This document shows positions 24,974 to 33,072 of a stretch of 64,000 bases of DNA, one piece after another. The stretch covers positions 10,605-74,604 of the forward strand of contig JBEKBS010000014.1 in NCBI GenBank assembly GCA_050015275.1, in the 5' to 3' direction. Every line of letters starts with the position of its first letter. Positions within the stretch are counted from its first letter, which is position 1. The notes beneath the pieces were generated by a model. The model was not told the origin of the DNA, did not search any database, and saw only the letters and a program-made list of their open reading frames with translations. The position numbers were made by a program, and so were the translations under genes. Origin of the DNA: DATKJS01 sp050015275. Its GTDB lineage: Bacteria > Acidobacteriota > Aminicenantia > Aminicenantales > Saccharicenantaceae.

Positions 24974-25753
24974 ATGAATCGTTTATCTCATCGGCTTTTT
25001 TGTTCGGGGTTGGTCATCGCGCTCATCTTGCAACTCGTTCCCTCGGGAGTCGCCCGGGCACAGCAAAACGCGGCGCTTTCGGACGATCAGGTGAAAGACC
25101 GCCTGGGCTATATCGAGAACGCGCTGCGCTCGGGCCAGCCCCGGGCCGAGACGTGGTACTCCGGCTGGCTGGCCGCATATTACATCGGGGCCCTCGCCGG
25201 AGGCATGCTGGCCGGCTCCCACTGGGCCGACACGAAGATAGAAAGCGGCGAGACGGTCCCTGACAGGGAATTCGGCGAGGGCATGCTCGTGAGCGGGGCG
25301 ACCCTTGTCCTGGGAGTCGGCGCCCTTCTCCTCGACCCCTTTACTCCGGCCACCGCCCCCAAGGAACTCGGCCGGATGCCGGGAGGCACGGCAGAGGAAC
25401 GGCAGGCGAAGCTCGAAAAAGCAGAAGAGCTCCTGCGGAAATGCGCCCGGCGGGAAGCGTCGGGACGAAGCTGGACGACCCACCTGCTGAATATCGGTGC
25501 CAACGCCGCAGGCGCGGTCGTGACCAAGGCCGCGTTCAAGCAATCCTGGGGCAGCGCGCTTGTCTCATTCGCGAGCGGCGAAGCCATTTCCCTCCTCAAT
25601 ATCTTCACCCAGCCGATGCGGGCGACCCGCGACCTGAAGGAGTATGAGGCAAAGTACCTGGGGAAGAACGGGGAGGCCTTACCGGCCCGGCCGGAGAGCA
25701 AGTGGACAGTGAGCGTCTGGCCGGGTGGTCTCGCTTTCCGGCTCGAGTTCTAG
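24974..25753 (+). CDS. exported/membrane protein of unknown function
   Basis: 259 residues, not recognised. It begins with a signal peptide ending near ARAQQ (about residue 30). Hydrophobic, Gly/Ala-rich segments follow near residues 65-85 (LAAYYIGALAGGMLAGSHW) and 105-122 (LVSGATLVLGVGALLLDPF), and a charged stretch near 135-160 (EERQAKLEKAEELLRKCARRE) looks helical. The C-terminus ends in an aromatic residue after alternating residues (VSVWPGGLAFRLEF), reminiscent of an outer-membrane strand. It has its own TTGACA/TATTTT promoter, a GGGG-rich ribosome region and a downstream hairpin, so it appears to be an independent expressed gene. Confidence 0.7.
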   Translation: MNRLSHRLFCSGLVIALILQLVPSGVARAQQNAALSDDQVKDRLGYIENALRSGQPRAETWYSGWLAAYYIGALAGGMLAGSHWADTKIESGETVPDREFGEGMLVSGATLVLGVGALLLDPFTPATAPKELGRMPGGTAEERQAKLEKAEELLRKCARREASGRSWTTHLLNIGANAAGAVVTKAAFKQSWGSALVSFASGEAISLLNIFTQPMRATRDLKEYEAKYLGKNGEALPARPESKWTVSVWPGGLAFRLEF

Positions 25754-25758
25754 GGCCA

Positions 25759-25786
25759 CGGGGACGCGAGGCCCTGTCCCTGTTTT
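25759..25786 (+). terminator. probable terminator after the 24974 gene
   Basis: A GGGAC...GTCCC stem directly after the stop codon is followed by TGTTTT. The competing pairing AGGGCC...GGCCCT is also possible. Confidence 0.45.
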
Positions 25787-25847
25787 AATGCCGGCCGGGG
25801 AGGGGTAGTTTTCTAGCTTGCGTTCGGACCCGCTTTCCCGGGTGTCC

Positions 25848-25877
25848 TTGACAACCGCGCTCCCTGGACGCTATCTT
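25848..25877 (+). promoter_or_regulatory. promoter of the sialate O-acetylesterase gene
   Basis: TTGACA (25848-25853) and TATCTT (25872-25877) with an 18-bp spacer. Confidence 0.5.
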
Positions 25878-25917
25878 CAGGGGAGTTCAAGATTCGAATG
25901 AGAAGGAGGGCTCATCC

Positions 25918-27495
25918 ATGATAACTCGCAAAAAACTGCGCGCTGGAATTGCTTGCATAGTCCTGTTCTGGGCCGCGCTCCCGCTCGCCCTGTCCGCGGA
26001 GGTCAAGCTCCCCGCGGTCGTAGGCGACCATATGGTCGTCCAGCAGGATACACCCGTCTCGATCTGGGGCTGGGCGGCAAAGAACGAACAGGTCACGGTC
26101 AGGCTCGCCGGCCAGGAGAAAAAGGCCCGGGCCTCGGCGGACGGAAAGTGGCGGGTCGTGTTCGACCCGCTCAAGGCCGGAGGCCCCGCCCTCGAAATGA
26201 CCGTCCGGGGCGAGAAGGGCCCGGACATCGTCGTCAAGGACATCCTCGTCGGCGAGGTGTGGCTGTGCTCGGGCCAGTCGAACATGGAGTGGCCCCTCTC
26301 ATCCATCGCCAGCCCTACTCCCGAGATCCTGAGGGCCGACCACCCCAACCTCAGGCTCTTCCTGGTGCCGAAGCACACTTCAGACCGGCCGAAGGAGGAT
26401 GTGCAGGCCAAATGGACGGTTTGCACGCCGGAAACGGCCCGTCCCTTTTCCGCCATCGCCTACTATTACGGCCTGGAGCTCCACAAGAAGCTGGGCGTGC
26501 CCGTCGGCCTGATCGAGTCGGCCTGGGGCGGGACGGACATCGAGCCCTGGACCCCGCCGGCCGGCTTCGCCGCCATTCCCGAGACGAAGCCGCTCCTGGA
26601 CAAACAGCTCGCCAAATACGGAGACTACCGGAAAGACCTTGAGAAGGCCGTTCCCGTGTGGGACGCGTGGCTTCACGACGTCCAAAAAGCGCTCAAGGCG
26701 AAATCCGAAATCCCCGTCGAGCCCGCGAACGGCGATTTCCCGGTAAGTCCTTACGACAATCCCCAGGCCCCGACGACGCTCTACAACGGAATGATCCACG
26801 CGCTCACTCCCTTCGCCATCCGCGGCGCGATCTGGTACCAGGGCGAGAACAACAGGAACGACGGCCTGTTCTACGAAAAGAAAATGGAGGCCCTGATCAG
26901 AGGCTGGCGCGAGGTCTGGAAGCTCGGCGACTTTCCTTTCTATTATGTCCAGATCGCGCCCTTCAACTACGGTTATGACCGGGACACCAAGGGCAGCCCA
27001 GTCCTCGACCTCATGCGCCTGCCGCTCCTCTGGGAAGCCCAGGCCAATGTCCTGCGCCTCCCCAACACCGGGATGGCCGTTGTGACGGACATCGCCGACC
27101 TCGGCGACATTCACCCCCGGAACAAGAAAGACGTCGGGGCGCGCCTCGCCCTCTGGGCCCGGGCGAAAACCTACGGCGAGAAGGACCTCGTTTACTCAGG
27201 CCCGATGTACAAGTCGATGACGATCGAGGGAAACCAGGCGAAGGTCACGTTTGACCATGCCGGCGGCGGGTTGATGACAAACGACGGCCAGCCGCCCACC
27301 TGGTTCGAGATTGCCGGCGACGATCACATCTTCTACAGGGCCGAAGCGGAGATCTCCGGCGATAAGGTCGTGGTCAGGAGCCCGCGTGTCGCGGCGCCCA
27401 AGGCGGTCCGGTTCGGCTGGAGCCAGCTCGCGACCCCGAACCTGGCCAACAAGGAAGGGTTGCCGGCGTCGCCGTTCCGGACCGACAACTGGTGA
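25918..27495 (+). CDS. exported sialate O-acetylesterase family protein
   Basis: SGNH-type carbohydrate esterase (SASA domain), 525 residues with a signal peptide ending near ALSA (residue 25). The nucleophile Ser, near residue 120, lies in CSGQSNMEWPL. The Asn motif is seen in AIWYQGENN, and the His is in DLGDIHPRNK. Residues 30-105 form the N-terminal beta domain common in this family (MVVQQDTPVSIWGWA). These enzymes remove acetyl groups from sialic acid or from plant and bacterial polysaccharides; the true substrate is open. No other sialic-acid gene is nearby, so general glycan deacetylation is the safer call. Confidence 0.9.
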   Translation: MITRKKLRAGIACIVLFWAALPLALSAEVKLPAVVGDHMVVQQDTPVSIWGWAAKNEQVTVRLAGQEKKARASADGKWRVVFDPLKAGGPALEMTVRGEKGPDIVVKDILVGEVWLCSGQSNMEWPLSSIASPTPEILRADHPNLRLFLVPKHTSDRPKEDVQAKWTVCTPETARPFSAIAYYYGLELHKKLGVPVGLIESAWGGTDIEPWTPPAGFAAIPETKPLLDKQLAKYGDYRKDLEKAVPVWDAWLHDVQKALKAKSEIPVEPANGDFPVSPYDNPQAPTTLYNGMIHALTPFAIRGAIWYQGENNRNDGLFYEKKMEALIRGWREVWKLGDFPFYYVQIAPFNYGYDRDTKGSPVLDLMRLPLLWEAQANVLRLPNTGMAVVTDIADLGDIHPRNKKDVGARLALWARAKTYGEKDLVYSGPMYKSMTIEGNQAKVTFDHAGGGLMTNDGQPPTWFEIAGDDHIFYRAEAEISGDKVVVRSPRVAAPKAVRFGWSQLATPNLANKEGLPASPFRTDNW

Positions 27496-27507
27496 TTGTT
27501 TTAGGGC

Positions 27508-27536
27508 TTGATTTTTCGGGCCCGCGCCCGTATCTT
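27508..27536 (+). promoter_or_regulatory. lemA promoter
   Basis: TTGATT (27508-27513) and TATCTT (27531-27536) with a 17-bp spacer, 37 bp before the lemA ATG. Confidence 0.5.
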
Positions 27537-27572
27537 TATGGTTGAATTCCCGCGGCAGTCAAGGAGAAACAC

Positions 27573-28127
27573 ATGGGAGCTCTTGTCGTTTTCTTAATCA
27601 TCATCGCGGCCATCGCCATCATGGCCGTCGGCATGTACAACAGCCTGATCACCCTGCGGAACCGCTGCGACAACGCCTGGTCCCAGGTGGACGTCCAGCT
27701 CCGCCGCCGCTATGACCTCATCCCCAACCTGGTGGAGACGGTCAAGGGGTACGCCAAGCACGAGAGCGGGGTCTTCGAGCGCGTGACGCAGGCCCGGGCC
27801 ACGGCCGTCAACGCCCAGAGCGTCAAGGACCAGGGCCAGGCCGAGAACGTGCTGACCGGGGCCCTGAAATCCCTGTTTGCCGTCGCCGAGAACTACCCCG
27901 AGCTCAAGGCCAACCAGAACTTCCTGATGCTCCAGGAAGAGCTGGCCGGGACGGAGAGCAAGGTCGCCTACGCCCGGCAGTTCTACAACGACACCGTCAT
28001 GAAGTTCAATATGAAGCAGCAAGTCTTCCCGTCGAGCCTCATCGCCGGCATGTTCGGCTTCAAGCCCAGGGACTATTTCCAGATCGAGGAAGAGGTCGCC
28101 CGCGGCCCGGTCAAAGTCAGCTTCTAA
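27573..28127 (+). CDS. lemA: LemA family membrane protein
   Basis: 184 residues: one N-terminal transmembrane helix (about 3-25) and a long helical domain facing the periplasm or outside. The family core YNSLITLRNRCDNAWSQVDVQLRRR and DLIPNLVETVKGYA is complete, as is the C-terminal FNMKQQVFPSSLIAGMFGFK. The molecular function of LemA is poorly known. The next gene, an HtpX-type protease, is a frequent neighbour of LemA, which suggests a shared role in membrane-protein quality control. A TCAAGGAGAAACAC ribosome site precedes the ATG. Confidence 0.93.
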   Translation: MGALVVFLIIIAAIAIMAVGMYNSLITLRNRCDNAWSQVDVQLRRRYDLIPNLVETVKGYAKHESGVFERVTQARATAVNAQSVKDQGQAENVLTGALKSLFAVAENYPELKANQNFLMLQEELAGTESKVAYARQFYNDTVMKFNMKQQVFPSSLIAGMFGFKPRDYFQIEEEVARGPVKVSF

Positions 28128-28260
28128 TTCGGTGACTAATTCGGTGACACACAACTCATTACCGAAATTGTGACGCTCTTCGGCCGCTCGAGAATAAGAT
28201 GGACAAAAGATGGGGTCAAACCTACATTTTTCAGCTTTTTTAAAAGTGTAAAATTGATCT
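28126..28260. repeat. REP-like repeat remnant between lemA and htpX
   Basis: The 12-mer TAATTCGGTGAC occurs twice in tandem, the first copy at the lemA stop codon, and ACCGAAATTGTGAC follows in inverted orientation. A further segment around 28208-28250 (GGGGTCAAACCTACATTTTT) resembles intergenic repeats associated with REP-type elements. No coding sequence fits this gap. The element identity is an inference from composition. Confidence 0.4.
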
Positions 28261-28324
28261 CCTTCCTTGATCGAACGGTTCGAAGGCCTCCGTTTTGGGG
28301 CATGAGGGGATCGAGAGGAACTTT

Positions 28325-29224
28325 ATGTATGAGCAGATCAGCCGCAACAAGTGGAAATCCGCCGCCCTCATCCTCTTCTTCATAGCCTTCATCTTCCTCC
28401 TGACATGGTTCTTCGAGTATGTGACAGGCTGGGGAAAGGGCGGCCTGGTCCTGGCCGTGATCGTCTCGATGGGGATGGCCGCCGCCGGATATTACTCGAG
28501 CGACAAGGTCGTCCTGGCCATCAGCCGGGCCCGTCCCGTGACGAAGGACGAATATCCTTATCTCTATAACGTTGTCGAAGGCCTGGCCATCGCGGCCGGC
28601 GTGCCAACTCCACGCTGCTACGTCATCGACGATACGGCCCCCAACGCGTTCGCCACGGGCCGGAACCCGCAAAATGCGGTCATTTGCGTCACGACCGGGA
28701 TCCTCGAAAAGCTGAACCGCGTCGAGCTTGAGGGCGTCATCGCCCACGAGATGTCCCACATCAAGAACTTCGACATCCGGCTCCAGACCCTGGTCGTGGT
28801 CATGGCGGGTGTCGTGGCCCTTCTCAGCGACTGGATCCTGCGGAGCTTTTTCTGGGGCGGGGGGAGGAGGCGGGGCGGTCGGGCCGGGCGAGGCGGGGGC
28901 GGTGCCGGGGCCATTCTGATCGTCGTCGGCCTGGTCCTCGCGGCGCTATCGCCGTTCATCGCCACGATCATCCAGCTCGCCATCTCGCGGAAGCGGGAAT
29001 TCCTGGCCGACGCCAGCGGCGCCATGCTGACACGCTACCCGCCGGGCCTGGCCTCGGCGCTGCGGAAGATCTCGGCGGACCCGGAGCCCCTCGAGGCGGC
29101 GAACAAAGCCACGGCCCACCTCTATATCGTCAATCCGCTCAAGAATGTCAGGGGGGCGGTCAACAGGCTCTTCAGCACCCATCCGCCCATCGAGGAGCGG
29201 ATCGCCGCCCTCGAGAAGATGTAG
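28325..29224 (+). CDS. htpX: HtpX-like M48 zinc metalloprotease
   Basis: Integral membrane protease that degrades misfolded membrane proteins, acting on the cytoplasmic face. Two transmembrane helices near the N-terminus (about 13-32 and 38-55) precede the zinc site HEMSH (about 141-145). Two further helices follow on either side of a Gly/Arg-rich linker (GGGRRRGGRAGRGGGGAG), and the third zinc ligand is in REFLADASGA. ATG at 28325 follows GAGAGGA; an upstream in-frame TTG lacks a ribosome site. The gene is 200 bp after lemA with REP-like DNA between, so the two may be separately transcribed. About 299 residues. Confidence 0.93.
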   Translation: MYEQISRNKWKSAALILFFIAFIFLLTWFFEYVTGWGKGGLVLAVIVSMGMAAAGYYSSDKVVLAISRARPVTKDEYPYLYNVVEGLAIAAGVPTPRCYVIDDTAPNAFATGRNPQNAVICVTTGILEKLNRVELEGVIAHEMSHIKNFDIRLQTLVVVMAGVVALLSDWILRSFFWGGGRRRGGRAGRGGGGAGAILIVVGLVLAALSPFIATIIQLAISRKREFLADASGAMLTRYPPGLASALRKISADPEPLEAANKATAHLYIVNPLKNVRGAVNRLFSTHPPIEERIAALEKM

Positions 29225-29230
29225 CCCGCC

Positions 29231-29527
29231 TCAGGTCAGGCTCTTGTAGGCTTTCTTGACCGACTTCCTGAGGTCCTTGGTCGAGCGCTTGATCGTCTTC
29301 TTCAGGTCTCCAGCGGCGTCCTTTCCGGCCTTGGCCCATTCGTCAAGCTTGGACCCGATATCTGCCTGGCCTTTTTCGATGGCGTCGAGGCCCTTTTCGA
29401 TCTCGACCCTCGTGTCGAGCTTGACCTCTTTGGCCTTGGCCCGGAGCTCGATGAGCGCGGCCCTGACATGGTCCATCTCAATGTCGATCTTGGTCTTGAA
29501 CTTCTCGATCCTGGTCAATCTGGCCAT
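29231..29527 (-). CDS. small charged coiled-coil protein
   Basis: 98 residues, almost wholly helical and rich in Lys, Asp and Glu. Heptad-like spacing is visible through IDIEMDHVRAALIELRAKAK and the following helix. It has no signal peptide and no Cys. It resembles small stress-type coiled-coil proteins, but no named family is certain. The ribosome site GGGGAGGAAG is strong, which supports it being real. It converges on htpX with a 6-nt gap. Confidence 0.7.
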   Translation of the reverse strand: MARLTRIEKFKTKIDIEMDHVRAALIELRAKAKEVKLDTRVEIEKGLDAIEKGQADIGSKLDEWAKAGKDAAGDLKKTIKRSTKDLRKSVKKAYKSLT

Positions 29528-29651
29528 GGTCTTCCTCCCCTGAACCGGATTAGGTTAAACGCGTTATCCATAGTATAGGCCTTATGAAAGCCGGGGGCAA
29601 ACAGGGCACAGAGGGAGAAAAGGACCCGCGGCCGGGGTCGGGGGAAGCGGC

Positions 29652-29680
29652 TTGCAAGTCCCGGCCCATTTCCCTATAAT
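29652..29680 (+). promoter_or_regulatory. tRNA-Asp promoter
   Basis: TTGCAA (29652-29657), 17-bp spacer and perfect TATAAT (29675-29680). The tRNA begins 17 bp downstream. Confidence 0.8.
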
Positions 29681-29696
29681 ATCCGCGCCCTCGAGC

Positions 29697-29773
<77 letters not shown>

Positions 29774-29778
29774 TTCCT

Positions 29779-30047
29779 CTTTCAAAGACGCGGTCCTTTT
29801 ATGTCCCCCTTAATGGCGTAAGGGGGATAAGGGGGATTAGGAAATCAAAACAAAATCTCGGGACGCGTCTTTGTATACTGAAGTTGCCTACCGCAAGTCC
29901 CCCCTAATTACAGAGGGGGCAGGGGGGTTAAGATCTAATTAGAGGTTGAGGGCAACTTTGTATATTAAACTGCCTTTCTTTTCATAGCCCCTCCTGAATT
30001 CTAGGAGGGGTTGGGGAGATAAAGATTCACTAGTTTCTGAGAGGCGT
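29779..30047. repeat. three degenerate tandem units of about 90 bp after tRNA-Asp
   Basis: Three units start with CTTT(C/G) at 29779, 29869 and 29956 (lengths about 90, 87 and 92 bp). Units 2 and 3 share CTTTGTATA at the start. Each unit carries a C-run/G-run hairpin (CCCCCTTA...TAAGGGGG in unit 1, CCCCCC...GGGGGG in unit 2, CCCCTCCT...AGGAGGGG in unit 3), followed by a second G run and an AT-rich tail. The units differ by many substitutions, so the array is old or its sequence is free while its structure is kept. There is no CRISPR-like constant repeat. Nothing coding is seen from 29774 to 30230. Confidence 0.7.
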
Positions 30048-30101
30048 TTCGGGAAGTGTCTTGAAGCCGCCGTCCTTCCCGGAAGATGGCCACGAAATGG
30101 G

Positions 30102-30134
30102 TTGACTTCATGGCTCCGCGAAGCTATAAGTCAA
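30102..30134 (+). promoter_or_regulatory. promoter with overlapping dyad, upstream of the DUF4440-like gene
   Basis: TTGACT (30102-30107) and TATAAG (30125-30130) have a 17-bp spacer. The inverted pair TTGACTT (30102-30108) and AAGTCAA (30128-30134) brackets the whole promoter, and inner bases ATGGCT/AGCTAT extend it with one mismatch and one bulge. A repressor could occupy it. Confidence 0.55.
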
Positions 30135-30230
30135 TCAGCGAGGGATGAGGGGAAGTCGAAGGTCAGCTTCTGAACAAAATCCATGTTTGCCGTCCCCGCG
30201 TCTCTGAATCACTTCAGGAGGACGGGTTTC

Positions 30231-30701
30231 ATGAAACGCATCGCTATCGCAATTTGTGTGGTTGTCTTGGTCTTCACAGTCGCCATCCTTGCCCAGACGA
30301 CGCAGACGACGTTCAAACCGAGGGGCGGGAGCGCGGAACAGGAGCTGATCAAGCTCGAGAAGGAATGGAGCGAGGCCTATGTCCAGCGCGACCTGGCCGC
30401 ACTCGACCGGCTTGAAGCGGCCGGCATCGTTCAAACTGACTCCGATGGGAACGTTTTCACCAAGAGCGAGGACATCGAAGAGGTGAAAACTGGCGTGTTA
30501 GCTGTGACCAGCGTTGTGCAAGACGACATGAAGGTCCACGTTTACGGGGATGCGGCGGTGGTCACATATCGCACCACTGAAAAAGGCCGCTACAGGGGCG
30601 AGGATTACAGCGCCCAGTTTCGATATACAGATACCTGGGTCAAAATGGCCAGTCGTTGGCAGATCGCAGCAGCCCATTTTTCGAAGATTGCCGCTAAGTA
30701 G
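30231..30701 (+). CDS. exported SnoaL/DUF4440-like (NTF2-fold) protein
   Basis: 156 residues with a signal peptide (MKRIAIAICVVVLVFTVAILAQ). The mature part has the NTF2-like pattern: ELIKLEKEWSEAYVQRDLAALDRL, then ADGIV-like GIVQTDSDGNVFTKSEDIEEV, VHVYGDAAVVTYR and a terminal SRWQIAAAHFSKI. DUF4440 proteins are small ligand-binding or ketosteroid-isomerase-like folds of mostly unknown function. The ATG at 30231 follows AGGAGG by nine bases; an upstream in-frame ATG at 30183 lacks this and would spoil the signal peptide. Confidence 0.8.
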   Translation: MKRIAIAICVVVLVFTVAILAQTTQTTFKPRGGSAEQELIKLEKEWSEAYVQRDLAALDRLEAAGIVQTDSDGNVFTKSEDIEEVKTGVLAVTSVVQDDMKVHVYGDAAVVTYRTTEKGRYRGEDYSAQFRYTDTWVKMASRWQIAAAHFSKIAAK

Positions 30702-30775
30702 CTGCAAGTTTCTGCGCGCATGCCCGCCGAAAGGACCCTCTGAAAACCGCCACTCCTCTGCCGCTGAGAGTCATG

Positions 30776-30804
30776 TTGACGAGGGCCTTCGGCCGGGATA
30801 TCAT
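30776..30804 (+). promoter_or_regulatory. promoter of the DUF2892-like gene
   Basis: TTGACG (30776-30781), 17-bp spacer and TATCAT (30799-30804). Confidence 0.5.
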
Positions 30805-30905
30805 TATTTTGTGAGGGGAAGGGTCGATCCGGAGCCCGCATCCGGGGGTTCCATGCCGCGCGAAAAAAACAATTCCCTGTTCTTTGTCCAAAAAGGAGGT
30901 TTTTC

Positions 30906-31187
30906 ATGAGTCGGCAAATAGCTTTCAATCAATCGGGTTTCTCGAAGTTCATCAACAGTCCGGCAGGCCGCATCTTCCGTCTGGTCGCCGGCATAGGATT
31001 CCTCGTGGTCGGCTATATCTATCGGCACCATGCGCTCGGTGTGTTATCCATGGCGTGGAGTGTTCTCCCATTGAGCGCCGGAGCGCTTGACATCTGCTAC
31101 ATCAGCGCCGTGTTGGGAGGTCCCCTATCCGGCGCAAAGATCCGCAGCGAGTATAAGGAAGTCCAAGATCGGGTGATATCCAAATAG
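30906..31187 (+). CDS. YgaP-like transmembrane (DUF2892) protein
   Basis: 93 residues with two transmembrane helices (about 25-42 and 45-62) in the DUF2892 arrangement: GRIFRLVAGIGFLVVGYIY, then a short turn and LSAGALDICYISAVLGG. The usual CPxY motif of the family is here DICYI. Related domains form the membrane part of YgaP-type rhodaneses, but no rhodanese domain is present. Function unknown. AAAGGAGG lies seven bases before the ATG, so translation should be strong. Confidence 0.75.
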   Translation: MSRQIAFNQSGFSKFINSPAGRIFRLVAGIGFLVVGYIYRHHALGVLSMAWSVLPLSAGALDICYISAVLGGPLSGAKIRSEYKEVQDRVISK

Positions 31188-31503
31188 AGCCGACGTGCTT
31201 CCGGGCGCAGACGGGTCGATCGTGATGGCCAAGAATGTCCGCCATAATTTTCTCCAAACGGGCCTCCGAAAAAAACCTCACCTCCGCCGCCGAGAGGTTT
31301 ATTGAATTAGTCCCTAGCCCGGGTATGGCATCCTTTTGTGATGGGAGGTGTTGGTTTCGAGACCTACGGGCGGGCTCTGCGCGCAGAGTCCAGCCGCTCG
31401 AGTAAAAGAAGAGCCGGGCGCTCCTCGAGAGCACCGATCCCCTGGGGCTTGGGGTTGCGGCGCGTGATAAAATAAAAGTCGGGGACACAAAGGCATCCTG
31501 AAC
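31188..31503. other. 316-bp gap with palindromes
   Basis: No gene is supportable. It contains the perfect palindrome CTCTGCGCGCAGAG (31375-31388) and, just before the next gene, an extended -10 sequence TGATAAAAT (31465-31473) that could start transcription of the DUF6599 gene. A few frames look like decayed coding DNA but match nothing I recognise. Confidence 0.5.
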
Positions 31504-32514
31504 ATGAGGAAAATGACGGTCGGCCACTTTGCGGTCTTCATCCTCTGCCTCACGTTGGCTGCGGCGCCCGCCCAGGAAGAGCAGGTCAAGCCGAAAGACG
31601 GCTGGGGCGAATTCCCGGCCGATTTCATGGGGATGAGGGGCGTCCAGGGTTGGATCCTCGCCGCAACCCCGCGGACATTTTCCAAGGAAGACCTCCACGG
31701 TTACGTCGACGGCGGGGCCGAGATCTTTCTCCAGTACGGCTTCCGGAACCTCACGCTCTTCCAGCTTGTCCCGGAAAAGGGGGCCGCTCCAAAGAAGTCG
31801 ATCACCCTCGAGATCTACCGGATGGAGTCTCCCGCGGCCGCCTTCGGCATCTTTTCCACGAGGCGCGAGGGGGACGAGCCGATGTTGCCCGGGATCAAGA
31901 CGGCCCATTGGGTCGTCCCGGAACAGGCGAACCTCGTCAAGGGCGACCTCTACGTCAATATCGTCGCCTCCGGCTGCACCCAGGCCGAGGTCGAGGATTT
32001 CGCGATGTCGCTGACCCGGAAGCTTCCGGCCGCCGATTCTCCCCTGCCCCAGGCTTTTTCCTGCATGCCTGAGTTCAACCTCGTGCCCGGGACCGAACGT
32101 TACGTCTGCGGGGATGTGGCCGCCGCCAAGGAAACGCCGCTCCTTGGGGCTGATTTCTGGGGGTTCAAAGAAGGGTTGGCGGAGGCTTATTCAGCCAAGT
32201 ACGGACCCGAGAAGTCCAAGCTCGTCCTCGTCAATTTCAAGCAGCCGCCGGAAGACCTTTTCGATAAGGTCCTCGGCCTGTTCAAGAACTTCCTGACGGA
32301 TGTCACGATGATCAATCGGATCAACCGGATCATGGAGGGAAGGACCGTGCTCGGCCGGCGCTTATACTTCGGCGTGAAGGAGCTGCACGTCGCCATCGTC
32401 CTCGATGAGCCGGACCCGCGCATCGCCCAGACACGCATCGAGGATGCCCTGGACAGGGCGATCAAGCTCCGGGAAGTCGAATCGAAAAAAAGCGCGGATG
32501 AAAAGAGGAGATGA
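31504..32514 (+). CDS. exported DUF6599-like protein
   Basis: 336 residues with a signal peptide ending near APAQEE (residue 24). The segment FSKEDLHGYVDGGAEIFLQYGFR matches the core of the DUF6599 family (typically Y-I-N/D-G-G-A-E). The rest is a mixed alpha/beta domain with VNIVASGCTQAE and a duplicated-looking second half. The family is known from Acidobacteriota and related phyla and has no assigned function. It is apparently monocistronic. The C-terminus is a charged helix (IKLREVESKKSADEKRR). Confidence 0.78.
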   Translation: MRKMTVGHFAVFILCLTLAAAPAQEEQVKPKDGWGEFPADFMGMRGVQGWILAATPRTFSKEDLHGYVDGGAEIFLQYGFRNLTLFQLVPEKGAAPKKSITLEIYRMESPAAAFGIFSTRREGDEPMLPGIKTAHWVVPEQANLVKGDLYVNIVASGCTQAEVEDFAMSLTRKLPAADSPLPQAFSCMPEFNLVPGTERYVCGDVAAAKETPLLGADFWGFKEGLAEAYSAKYGPEKSKLVLVNFKQPPEDLFDKVLGLFKNFLTDVTMINRINRIMEGRTVLGRRLYFGVKELHVAIVLDEPDPRIAQTRIEDALDRAIKLREVESKKSADEKRR

Positions 32515-32558
32515 AGAGACCGCTCCCCCGTGCTCTTCATGGTCGCGCCTAGGGATTC

Positions 32559-32588
32559 TTGACATCGCCAAACGGCCGAACGTATTCT
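32559..32588 (+). promoter_or_regulatory. promoter of the GIY-YIG gene
   Basis: TTGACA (32559-32564) and TATTCT (32583-32588) with an 18-bp spacer; the leader to the ATG at 32681 is about 85 nt. Confidence 0.5.
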
Positions 32589-32680
32589 TCCGACGTGAAT
32601 AGGAAACAGGATTCACCGTCCCGCCCGGCAAATCGCCGGGTTGCAGAAAGCGGAATATCCGAACCCCACATTTCGGTTCC

Positions 32681-33037
32681 ATGAAACCACAATATCGCCG
32701 CATGCTCCGGAAGATGAAGGCAAAGGAGGAGCGATCGGCGCCGAACGCGACCGCAGGATCCGTCTGGTCCCTGTATATCCTCGGATGCTCTGACGGGTCC
32801 CTCTACACCGGGGTGACCACCGATATCGGCCGCCGACTCCGGGAGCACCAGGAAGGCAAGGCCTCCCGCTACACCCGGACCAGGCGCCCTGTCGTCCTCG
32901 TCTACCAGGAGGAGTGCGGCACCCGCTCCCAGTCCCTGGCCCGGGAGTGCGCGGTCAAGTCCCTGAGCCGGGAGCGCAAGGAAGAACTCATCTCGGGACG
33001 GAAATCCGATCATCAGCGGCCGCGGGAGGTTTCTTGA
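32681..33037 (+). CDS. GIY-YIG endonuclease-fold protein (YhbQ/UPF0213 type)
   Basis: 118 residues. The GIY-YIG module runs from about 28 to 105: WSLYILGCSDGSLYTGVTTDIGRRLREH split by short loops gives the LYI...YTG variant, the catalytic Arg (GRRLREH) and the conserved ASRYTRTRRPV. A Glu in the expected metal position is in YQEECGTRSQSLARE. YhbQ-type proteins are small stand-alone nucleases linked to DNA structure processing. The N-terminal 25 residues are basic and variable. It ends 35 nt before the CPBP protease gene. Confidence 0.9.
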   Translation: MKPQYRRMLRKMKAKEERSAPNATAGSVWSLYILGCSDGSLYTGVTTDIGRRLREHQEGKASRYTRTRRPVVLVYQEECGTRSQSLARECAVKSLSRERKEELISGRKSDHQRPREVS

Positions 33038-33072
33038 CTTGAATCGTAAACCGGGAATACCATCATCCGGTA

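Noticed and set aside
29779..30047. CRISPR array
   Set aside because: Units are degenerate, about 90 bp, with no constant repeat, no unique spacers of even length and no cas genes.
31188..31503. Protein-coding remnant
   Set aside because: No frame gave a recognisable family pattern, so it is left as non-coding.
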